Shown: positions 11,592-23,218 of the stretch, in pieces
Position numbering within the stretch: the stretch's first letter is position 1
Layout of the letters: each line of letters opens with the position of its first letter
Assembly: GCA_940671915.1 (NCBI GenBank)
Contig: CALNVZ010003426.1
Coordinates: 22,715,041-22,779,040, forward strand
Direction: 5' to 3'
DNA length: 64,000 bases
DNA from: Paracentrotus lividus
Lineage: Eukaryota > Echinodermata > Echinoidea > Camarodonta > Echinidae
Notes under the pieces: model-generated
Database searches by the model: none
What the model was told of the DNA's origin: nothing
Seen by the model: the letters and a program-made list of their open reading frames with translations, nothing else
Position numbers and translations under genes: made by a program

Positions 11592-12522
11592 CTTGATTCC
11601 TGAAAAAGTCAATCTCCGAAGATAGATAACGATGTAGGCACCTTGCTATATCACTCCATGATAATAATATTTATATGAATTCGGTTTCTGGATAAAGTAT
11701 GAGAGCAACTACTACAGCAGGTTGTCTCTGACTCTCAATGTGTGTTCACCTTCATTCACAGTTAATTCGTAATGATATTGAAATGAATTTACATTGGCAA
11801 CTATTAGATCCAAATGTACTTCCTCATACTCAAATCATCGTGTAAATGAATTTCATATCAGGGTATTCTAAAGAATAGATGTTCGTTCATGGATGTCGAG
11901 CCTTTTGAAATTGTGTTTTCCATATAATCAACCATGCATGTTGGTTTTGTTACATGCATTATGGTTTGTGCAAGGTCATGTTATTGTCCTGTTAGTCATA
12001 TTTTCTTTTTTAATGTGATGAGTTAAACAGTATCATTTGAAACAAAGACTATTCCAACACCACATGTTGTTTTGTTACCTGAAGGCAGAATTGACTTTTA
12101 AAGAAATTTAGGTAAAAATATTAATGAGTAAAGCGTGGTTTCATCTTTAATCAAACGATGTAAGCGCTACATCTGCAGTGTCGTCGTTCGATGGTATTGT
12201 GCTTTGCGCTGAAGAATGTGCATGTTCATGTTCATGTCATACCGATCACAACTTAAGTTTTCTATGGAGAAAAGTACCTCATTGATTTAGATACAAGCTA
12301 GGACATTTAAAGATTCCGTATGATATGCATTGGAATGTTTATTTTATTCGACTGTTATACCACTATTATTATTACGAATAGTCATTTGGTAATCAAAGCT
12401 TCCATAGTTATTTTGTTTCATTTGAACTGTTCGACTGTTAAAGTTTTATTTGGTTGTTGTTGTTCTTGATAAAATGGTGGGTGGTGATGGTGGTGGTGGT
12501 GGTGTGGTGATGGTGTGTGATG

Positions 12523-12565
<43 letters not shown>

Positions 12566-13185
12566 TGTGTTTGTGCAACAAAGTACACATGTATGTACAG
12601 TTCTTTAAAAAGAAGAAGTTTAGATGAATTATATGAATTTAGGGAATTGAAAGATATAAATTATTTCCTGCATAGTACCAAAATCTATACGAGTATATTC
12701 ACTGGCGCAAATCCAGGGGGTGGATGATATATCCCTCACCCACTTTTTGAAGAGGGGTGGCCTGTATAAATATTCCACCTCAATCTTTTGCAAAAAAAAA
12801 AGAAAACAAATAACAATAGATAATTGTTTTATCGGTGACAATTTTTCCTTAAAAACCGCGAGACAATAATAGTGATTCAATAATTGTATTCTAAAATGCT
12901 AAATCACCATTTCCAAACTAAAGGCCTATGTCATTATCACGAAATTGAAGAGAGAGAAAAAAAAAAAAAAATCTTTTTTCCATTTAAACATTACGTTGAT
13001 AAGTGGTTAAGATAGAATGTCAAAAATCTTACTTTACGCGCATATTAGCATTCCAATGATCACATGCATGGTGTAGGTTTAGTTTGATAGTCGGCTGTTG
13101 TAATTTGTTTAATATAATGTGTGCAGCATCATGTCCCAAGCCGGTTCTAAGAGACGGAAATTATATGGAAGGGGTATGATATGCT
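11592..13185. other. Intergenic sequence between genes A and L1
   Basis: Holds a GGT/GT microsatellite (12480-12573) and a decayed repeat near 12700-12880 with GGCGCAAATCCAGGGGG. No exon recognised. The L1 promoter should lie just above 11591, but no clear core element was seen. Confidence 0.5.
12480..12573. repeat. (GGT)n / (GT)n microsatellite
   Basis: GGTGGT units pass into an uninterrupted GT tract. Confidence 0.95.
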
Positions 13186-13189
13186 ATTA

Positions 13190-13760
13190 TGGCAGAGGCA
13201 GAGGGACTGGGGCAGGGGCGCAGTGCCCCCACTATTTCTTTGGCAACGAAAGTGCCCCTTTTCCTGACTAAAAAGAGCCCCTTTTCTTAGCTAAATATTT
13301 TATACTAAAAAAAGAAAAAGAAAAAAGAAGAAGCATTACAGACTTCTGAAAAGTCCCTTGGACAAATTGCTTTTTAAAAAGGGGTACTTTTTACACTAAA
13401 AAGTGTCTCTTTATTCTCCATATGTGCTTTGAAATCCCAAATTTTCCTGCTCTGTTGCTATCCGACCTCGCACTAAGCAACAAGCAGAAATTATAAAAAA
13501 AGGTTGGACACAACACCTATAGCTTGAGAAACAATAAGAAATATTGTTGTAGTTGTATTGTTGTAGTTAGGGGGAGCTTGGGGCCTCTAACACTATTTTC
13601 ACAGCAATGACTGTTGATCTGTTTTCTAACACTATTATTTAACAAAAACCTGTCAAAATGTAGCTTTAACATGAATACTTAATGGGTATATAATGCGCAA
13701 TTAAACTCAAAATTTTCTGGTCGCGCTTCGCGCTCGCATTATTATTATTTTATTTCTTAT
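13190..13760. repeat. Dispersed repeat related to the GCGCGAAGCGC family
   Basis: Contains GGGGCGCAGTGCCCCCAC, several GCCCCTTTTC/AAAAGGGG stretches, and GGTCGCGCTTCGCGCTCGC near 13713. The same mix of parts occurs at 27240-28450, so the family has a defined order of parts. Confidence 0.6.
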
Positions 13761-15796
13761 TTATTTATTATTAATAAACAGTAAAAAGCCAACGCATTAA
13801 GATTCTTACAAGCATAAATATAAAGGCAAAGTTTTTGCCAATCCCATCGCTATCTCTTATGCCTCCAATCTCAAGTGTCCCCCACTCACGAGTTTTCAGA
13901 TTCATTCCACCACCTCTGCTACATGTATATTGGCATGTTAAATGACTAAACACATTACAAAGAAGATTGTGACAATTTGGCAAATTATTTCACTAATCCC
14001 CCCCCCCCACTCCTTGACCCGGATTTACGCCGTTGAATATATTTAGTTTGAATACGTTTGTGGTTACTATTAACCTTGACTGGAAAATGTATATTAATCA
14101 ATTCTAATGCCTATCAAATAGAAATTGAATACGGAAATATATACTTCCCGACAAATACAGTAAATTATTAGAGTAGAAAATCGCTCAAGGACAGTGGGCG
14201 TGTGTAATATTTTTGATAGGCGTTGGGTATTGATTATCTTGATGAATGTGTTTGTTTTGATGAGTGAGCTAAAATATGAGGAAGCAAACTTGATGCAAAG
14301 GGAAATTCTGGCAAATGCTACATTTCATTTTCAAGATGTGCTATCAAGCCTCTTTTTGGTCAAAAAGTGTTCATTACTTAAGTTACTTTTCTCAATTTCA
14401 AATTGTTTCTTGTACAGTTCTCTAGCCTCTGTAAGTCTTGGTTCGAATATATTGAACACAGATGCTTGAATTCAACATGAAGATGTAGACAAAAACCAAT
14501 ATAAACACAATCACAGAGAGACAAAGTACATGTATACATTATAAAATATTGGTTTTTCGAAGCATACTTTTTTCTAAGTAAATTCCTAAATTTCCGCAAA
14601 TAATTTTTTTATATGTTTATACTTGGCAACCTATTGTTTCTGTCCTTAAACTTGTGTGATATTCATTTTTATCTTTGAATATCAAAATCATTTTAAGAAA
14701 TGTTTTATTCACCATTTTAGACAAAAAAAGTGTAATTTGTAAGCGCAAGACGACGTCATTACATTACGGCAATTAATTGACTTTACTTATAATTATCTGG
14801 AAGATACGTCTTTAAGTCTGGATATATTTTTTTCCATAAAAGATATCTAAAGGCATGTTACGTCTCGCTAATGATAACTGCCATACAATAATATACATAT
14901 ACATTGATTGCTCCTGGACATTGTTTGATGGATTAATTTATTATATTTTTCAAATACAAGTGGAATTTAACTGATGCGTAGACAGGATAGCCCATAAAAG
15001 CCGATGAGGCTCATTTCCAATAGGGTCCTTAAAAAAAAGCATATAAAGTCATATATCATGACATATTCGTGACAACTTCAGAAGTGAATAACCCTTGTTA
15101 ACATAATAATGCAGAACGACAGATATGCACGGTAAAGATTTATCAAGCCACTAGCCCTCATATTTTATGATCAGATTTACGTGGAGTTCACAAAAAGTTA
15201 AACATAGAAGAAGAAAAGATAGGCCTCTCACCTCCTTTATTATACACATATACTTTGGGACATTAATTGCAAGCGTTATAAAGTAGGGAACTTCATGTTA
15301 TTTCTACCGTGCCTATTTTAAAAAGTGGTCTCGTTTGACATACACCATTGATATTTATTTGATATGAGGGACTTTCAAATATGCGAGACGAAATATTCCA
15401 TATACACACTTTCTAGAATAATAAATATTTTATGAATGTAAAGTAAGCATAATATAAAAAATAAAATCGTAATAATTCGGAATGAACTATACTGTACAAT
15501 AATTCCCAAGTCTGAATAATGTACATCGATTGGTTTTATATGTTTCTAATACAATATTCTAATATATATACCATATGACCTAACACTAACAGATCAATAC
15601 AAGTCAGAAAAAATGTCCCATCATTTTGAAGAGTTCTTGTTTGAATCACGAACATTCAAACATGGGTTTTATGATATGTCTTGGTAAAGTGATCCTTTCA
15701 GCAATTTTAGTACCATTTTCATTCGGATCTTTTCATGTACAATCTCAAGGCAACAACAAAATTACACTTGCTACACACACACACCCACACTTTCTT

Positions 15797-15828
<32 letters not shown>

Positions 15829-16050
15829 TCTCTCTCTCTCTCTCTCTTTCCCTATCCTACTACTACATAACACTCACCAACACACAGACACCCACACTTA
15901 TCACCACTCATCCTAAAAATATATTTTAGAATCTCAGCCAAACACAAATCATAATGAAAGAAAGACTAGTCACCATTTAGAACCTTGTAATTAACGCTGA
16001 AACAAAATTTAGGGGAAAATGATAATAATTAAGTATTTATGGTTGTCATT
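13761..16050. other. Intergenic sequence, mostly unrecognised
   Basis: AT-rich. Contains a (CT)n tract at 15791-15848 flanked by CA-rich sequence. Short open frames here have no domain signature and no coding-like splice structure. Confidence 0.5.
15791..15848. repeat. (CT)n microsatellite
   Basis: CT dinucleotides with one interruption, flanked by CA-rich sequence. Confidence 0.95.
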
Positions 16051-16064
16051 TATTTCCTTTGTTT

Positions 16065-16425
16065 TGACCACAAAGGTAGGATAATATATTTCAATTTTTC
16101 ACCAATCTCACTTTTTACTTCAACCACTCTCCTAGACAAGAGACCAAAACCTGTAACCCTAAACTTTGATTTAACGTAAAGAATAATAACAAGCCTATAT
16201 TTCAACGCGTGTTACGGGGGTAGGACGAAGGGGGCCTCAGTCAGCCGGGTAAACGAATAAGGGGGCCCCCAAAATGAGATTAAATGGCAAAAATAGACAT
16301 TGTGGGGGTAGACAAACTTGTTCAACAACTTCAAGAAATTAAAACCGGAGCAAAATGATGTTGCTGGAGCATACGAAAAATATCCAACCTCTATGATTAA
16401 CAGTGTATATCATGAAGAAAGGAAA
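16065..16425. mobile_element. Partial copy of the 43047-44011 element family
   Basis: Blocks such as CTAGACAAGAGACC, TAGGACGAAGGGGGCC, GGGGGCCCCCAAAATGAGA and ATTAACAGTGTAT correspond in the same order to parts of the element at 43047-44011. It lies just downstream of the last coding exon of gene A and could fall within its 3' UTR. Confidence 0.6.
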
Positions 16426-16568
16426 TATCTAAACTTCCCTTGTATATAACAACAAAAAAAATGACAAATTACGAAAACTGTCGATAAAACCTTAGTGTAA
16501 ACTGTAGTAATGGAATTGTTTTTGTCGCATTAATAGTAGTATTCCTCTTAGAAGAATCTTTGACATCA

Positions 16569-16786
16569 TCAATTGCTTGTGTCGCGTCGATAGCCGATGT
16601 TTTGGTAGGCAATTTTGTCTTCATTGTCATTCTGCACAACTGATGAAAGCTCTATCCCCTGGACTTGATCTCCTCCTGCTAATGTCATGTAACTCGGAAT
16701 GGCAATTGAGTTTGTTTCAAGTTCCTGGTAATTATGCTCGTTGTTGTCGTTTGAAGGCTGTAAAGATGGAGCAGGATGCTTTGAAC
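16569..16786 (-). CDS. Gene A last coding exon: cytoplasmic tail with YxxL/I motifs
   Basis: Starts after a TTTGACAG acceptor in phase 1 and ends at TGA (16569-16571). It encodes GSKHPAPSLQPSND, then HNYQELETN, PSYMTLAGG, KIAYQNIGY and RRDTSN. Three YxxL/I motifs are present; IAYQNI also fits the ITIM pattern (I-x-Y-x-x-I). YQEL and YMTL are nine residues apart, slightly wider than the ITAM rule. Rich in Asn/Asp/Ser and without a kinase fold. Confidence 0.72.
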
Positions 16787-19700
16787 CTGTCAAAGTTACA
16801 AGTTATTTTGTTTAGTAGAAAAACGTTTTTTATATTAAAAACATAGCTGTTGATAAACAAAGTTGTTTATTAATATAAGCTGGCATTTACTCGACTGATA
16901 GTAGACTTGTAACTGAATTGAGGCATGACATGGGGTTACTAGTATCTAGTTTGTGAAGTTCCGTCTAGCATGCACCAGAGTTTGGTCTTACCATCAATTT
17001 CTACTATCAAACTCTCTGGTTGTAGGCCTACCCCTAACATTTTGCTTACTAGTAACCTAGCCTACCCCTTTTTTGGGACCATATATGGATTTACGGATAT
17101 ACGCGAAAACTAGACAAATAAATTCGAACTTTGCACAGAAATATTTCAACATGGCGAGTGTCAGTGAGACTCCGAGTTTCGAAGTTTTGAATGCAGAAGA
17201 TTTGGAGCAGTAAGTTATCCCATAAAGTTAACTGTTTTTTGGTGTAATTTGTAGTGTGTACGAGCAAGTATGAAGTTTGGGTTTATGTTTGAATAATATG
17301 GATGAGAGCTGGGAGTGCAACTTTTGTTTTCTTCATTGTTATCAGATGGTAGTAAATAGCAATTCTCTTAATATCATTTCCTTATGTCCAGTTCTAGATT
17401 AAGAGTTACAAAAATAGCCTAGGCCTGGTCTAAAACGATGGGGTATATAAAAAAAAAGAACTGCTTTGTATTCGGACGACTGTGGGAACTGTCATTCCCT
17501 CGGTGCTTTTCCTACCAGAAAGGCTCCGGGGGCATGTAGGGAATGATAGTTTCCACAGTGGGCCTCAAGAGCAGTCAATATTCGTATGATATCACACCTG
17601 CTGGTATATCAGTGACGGATTCATATTCTGATATCACACCTGCTGGTATATCAGTGACGTATTCATATTCTGATATCACACCTGCTGGTATATCAGTGAC
17701 GTATTCATATTCTGGGTCGTTGATCTCCTTAGGATGATCCTCGTCTGTGTGCTTCCTATGTCAACGATACACAGTATACAAAGGAAATTAGCTCAATGTT
17801 CAGAATACGTAATGGATACGTCCGCTTCATTAATCACAAAGAGAATGCAACAAATAAGTAAGAAAAAAAGTTACAAAATTCAAATATAGATTCAGATTCA
17901 TTTAATGATAGTCAATATCAGAAGAACATCGAAAATTGCCTTCCAATGGCAAGTATACACAATACAATAACAATAATAAGAACAATACAAAATGGGGGTA
18001 ACGAACGAAAAGGAAACCCTGTCCGATAGGTAATTTTTCTACCTGTCTCAGTGTATAACAAAATGGTTACATGATATAAATGTATTTTTTACTTTAATTG
18101 TGTGGGAAAAAAAAGAAAATGTGTTACCTTTTTCTTTTACGAAGTATAAAAAGAACAATTAGCAACAGGAGAATAGGTACTCCTCCACCAATACCGCCAC
18201 CAACGGCGCCTATTGGAAATGTCTCGGGTTCAGGGGGCTCTTGAAATATAAAAACGGAAAATTTATACGTGTGATTCTGTTAAATAATGTAAAGATTTTG
18301 AAAAAGGACTCTATTATTTTGTCTTAACGTTCATTTGATTTTGATTTTCTCAGGATATAAATGGTTTATTGAAAATATATTCGTTAAAAAAGTGATTTCT
18401 TAATCTTTCTATTAGTACTTTTTATCAAAAAGTATAAGCAGTACTAAAAAAATTAATTGCGGATTAGTTTTGTACATGTAATGAATTTATTAAAGTGAAT
18501 GCTCCAAATTTTATTGTTCGAAACAAAATGTGAAACAGAAATTCTTTTTGCAAAATTGATCGTGGGCGAGGTAGCCACTGAGCAACGCCAAACAGACTAG
18601 CAGCAACTCGCTTTTTAAATTTTTAAAAAAAAAAGGTTTTTGGTATGGCGAGGCCAGGGATTGTACCCACGACCTCCCGATTATTAGGCGGACGCTCCAT
18701 CCACTGAGCCAACACCTTGTAATAAATAGGTGCTTTGCGATGTGCTCGACCGTAGTTTTATTGCAAGCATTCTACATAATAAGCATAATATAAACATAAT
18801 GAACATATCTCTCAAAGAAATCCAGGGGTGACAATGATTGTCATCCCTTAGTTTATAAGAGTTATAGTTTGGTTTCATTAGATAATTCATTGGTACATTA
18901 TTTTGTTCTTACTCATCTTTCGAGTTGTTACACTTAGTGCGGGTCCCTTCTCTCCTTCACCATTGAGTCCTTCACGGACAGCTGCAATCCTAATCTCATA
19001 CGTTTCCCCTTCTGCAAGACCCGTTACGTTGTACATCTCATCCCCTTCATCCCCTTGTCTCTTTTTCCTTGAAGACAATGTATCCGATGGTCCAACTGAT
19101 GATAGTAGAGGAGAGGTATGTGTTTGGTTCCCATCAGGGGTAGCTACGTAAACTATGTAACCATTGACAGGCCCTTCCCCCTCATCAACGTTCGCATTCC
19201 AGGAATCCCAGAGGATTGTAACGTAGTTGTATCCTCGTGCCCCTGAACGTGGTGGATTGTTGACGACCGGAAGAACTACATGAAAAACCATTGCCAAGAA
19301 AATTCCTAGAATTACGTAGGTTTCCAAGATGTCAACTATATATCGAATGTTATAAAATAATAACAGTTCGTTTCAGGATCGACATAATGTGCCACAGAGT
19401 GAAAGAACCAAATAAAAGAACGCTTTTTTTCGAAAACATGATGAGAAATTGTCAACAGCAAATGCCAACACATTTTTTCAGGTCATGCTTGTAATATTTT
19501 CAATGCTCTGTGGTTTGGTAAATTAATCAAGATTAAGCCTTGAAGTAATCAATATTGGTCGATCACTCAACCTTACCTTATCTCTCAATTTTTACTAATC
19601 AAAAATCGAGAGGGTTCTAACTTTTGTACCTCGTAGAGCCATTTAGTTTTCAAATTTCTCCTATATGGTCAGTAATCAAAGCTTTAAAGTGGTGTTTGTC

Positions 19701-22700
19701 GTCTGCTTTCACACTCCTAATTCCCGCTATCCTATAGTATTTCCAAATCCCTATTTGGTGACTTACCAAACGTTTCAGGTGGTGGTAATCTAATGTACGC
19801 AAAATTGGGTTCAACAAGAGGACTTCCAATGAAGCAGTAAATGGGATGAATGTTTGTGAGGTTTACGAGAAAAATGAAGCTGTGCAATATAAGAGGTTGT
19901 CGTATAATTGATTCAGTGTCCTGTGCAAGATGCCAGTTTCCTGGAGAGAAGTCACCTATGGCAGCTTTGACATAGTCAGCTGGAAAAGCCTCAATACGCT
20001 CAGAAATAATCGTGCATGTAAAAGAGGAAATCCCGGGGTTCGTCTTTTCGCTGGTGATTTCAAATCGATCTGAAATCAGAAAGAAAAGCAAGTGACAATC
20101 CTTGAACAATAGTGTGAATTATATAGATTCAAATTTATTAGGAGATAATTGTCATCAGATAATTACAAACAAAAAATATCGTAATATCAAATATAAATCA
20201 TTCCAATTTAATAACTTCCATTCTGTTTGAAAAAATAAAAAAATAAAATAAATCAGAAAATCGCATATTCATGTTTTCATATCCCACTTGCCGGGTCTCA
20301 TGATGATGATAATAATCATTGGCAGTCCAATGCTAGCGTAATGATGATGAATTATCTTCTAATGTTTTCTTGAGTGACTCCACAGAAAATTAGAAACAAT
20401 GAATATAAACGAACCCATTTGACATTGGCTTCCCGTCCATCTGGGGTGACATGATCCTGAAGAGCATGCTCCGGTCTCCTGGTTACAATCATCAACACCA
20501 CCAGCACAATGACACGTCTTGGAACAAGACTCGAAACATCCAACAACTAAGAATATATAACCAACAATCACATTACAATGGTAAGAAAGCAAAATTGATT
20601 TCATGAACGGCTGTTTGCGCGTAATTGCAGAATTGATACGTAAAAAAATACATTTCAGGCTTGCCATATCAACATTGGAAATAACAGGCCCATTGATAAT
20701 TTGACTATCTACGTAATGTATATGGAATATATACGAGTAAATTCAATACTTATGTTTATGTTTTCTTGTGTAATTACATTACAAAGTACGAAACTGTGCA
20801 TTTAATATATTAACTAGATGGTATTGGGGTCATTCATCTGGTATGGCCTCATTTGGCACAGCCTCGTTTGACACGGCCCCAAGTGGAATCTGAATTGGGT
20901 ATTTAAATAACAGAGTGTATCATACATGCGTGTTAATTGTATCTTACATATTTCACATCTGTCTGGCATCTCGAGAGAGTCTGCAACATAACCAATCTCA
21001 CACTGGCCTCCAGATGAAGTACAGAAACCAGTTTCTTTCTCACAAGCCGAGTGATCCAGACAGTTACAAAAATCTGTGCAACTGATTCCAAAATAACCAT
21101 CTGGACAGACAGGGGGAACTGAGTAAAGAATCACACAAAAATACAAACGCATATTTACACATTGGGATACTGCGTTATTCTACATGAGGCGTACATAAGG
21201 TAGATTCATGCACCCCCAGTGTTTGAAAGCCAACTCATTGACTCTACATGTTAAAATTTGGAAATTTTTGGCGCCATCCACTTTTTGGATTTTTTTTTTT
21301 AATTTTTCTAATTTTTTTTTTGTTGGTTGGTTGGTTATCTAGGGTGGTTGGGGCGTCAATGCGTGCGCGTGTGGCTGTTTGTTCAACTTACTCGATATAC
21401 TTAATTATGACATTATAATTCTAATGTACCAGATATCATCGTATTATATTTCTTTCTTAAATTATTGGTACTCCGTAACCCTTAGGACAATCTTCACTGT
21501 TTATATTTAAAAATGGAGCGTCTCCGCGGGGCTCTGTTGAACATTCAATTGTAATTTAAGGGTAGGTTGCAAAATATCAGCTGTTTAATACAAACATTTG
21601 GAATTAATGACTAAATACCTTGGCAGCCTTCTCCTGACCATCCATTCTCACATTCTCCATCACATCTACCCATAGAGGTATCACACGATATCCCGTCAGC
21701 ACAATGGCAAACCTGAAGACAGTCTGCACCGAACGTACCACTCGGGCATTCTGAAATAAAGAAAAGTGGGCATAACTTGGATAAGTAAACAGAATAATCC
21801 CTAAAAGGGATTTGGTAACTTTCAAAAACAAGAGCAATAAGAACAAGATTAATAAAATTATATTGTTCCAACAGTAAAAACAAACCACTGAAAGTTTCAG
21901 ATCAAATGGAAGTCAATTACTACCTTAAAACAGTGTAACAAACAATGCCAAGCATACAGCCGAACACCAGTACCCTCTGCTGCTAGCTTACCAGGCCGCT
22001 AGAGACGGGTACTATACAACACGAAATAGGTGTATTTCTGTGCAAAAGCACATGGTTTTATAAACCATCCGGTGTTGGTTTATAAAATTTTAGTATGAAA
22101 TAATTGATATCTCGAAGGTAAAGCAAGCAATTAGCGTGCAATTTTGAAGAGATACCAGACTGACCTAAGTGTTTATAATAATGTTGGCAAAATACGCTAA
22201 ATCGAAAAAAAAATGGATTTGAATATCATTCAATGTTACTGCATCCCTTTAAATCTAATAATGTCTAAGCCAATATTGCTATAGCTATCTGACTAGAAAT
22301 TATCATTTGCGTAGTAATTTCTATTTTACTTTGTTTACATGTTTTATATCAGAATCGCTCGTATTTGGGAAAAGAACCCCATGTTCTGACGTACCGTTGG
22401 TTTACTAATTATATTTAGTTTATCTTAACGTATACCATGCACGTTATCTGTTACTTTATTTTTACTTTTTTAAGTATAAAAATCAAGCTAACCTTCATCA
22501 CAGTAGACGCCTGTATATCCAGCTAGACAATTACATCCATATGGATCAGGTAGGCAGATCTGACTTCCACTGCATGATTCTAGAATGTTTCCAGGACCAC
22601 ATTGAAGCTCACACTCCCAACCAAACCTGTTATCACTGCATGCTAATCAAACATTAAAAAAGATGAATACTATTTGGCAGTTAGAATATAGTTGCCTCAT

Positions 22701-23184
22701 TTTTTGCTAATTGATTCCTGACCTTTGAGTTTGTTTATGTTTAATTTGTATTATTATCATTATTATTATAATTATTATTCTTATTGATCGACAATGCATC
22801 GGAATGTTCTAAATCATCAATTTTGATCAAGTTTTCATTATTTACCTGTAAGACAGTTACTCCCCATGAATCCAGGAGGACAGATACATGTTCCTGACTG
22901 AGGATGACAGATCCCTCCATTGTAACAATTATCACACAGACGATCACAGGCTGGAACATTCCATCTTCCACGTGGACATTCTGTAAGAACAGAACATGGT
23001 ACATGAACATGATGGTACGTAAAGACATGATCTATTGGAAAGGATATTTCTGAGATGTAGGGTTTATATTATATCTTGTAACGTTTCTGTTAGTGCAACA
23101 TTATTATATAAATACGTTTGCATCCTGTAGGAGTCAAATCATGCTGCATCATTTTAAAAATCACTTTAGCACCTTTATGGGTTG

Positions 23185-23218
<34 letters not shown>

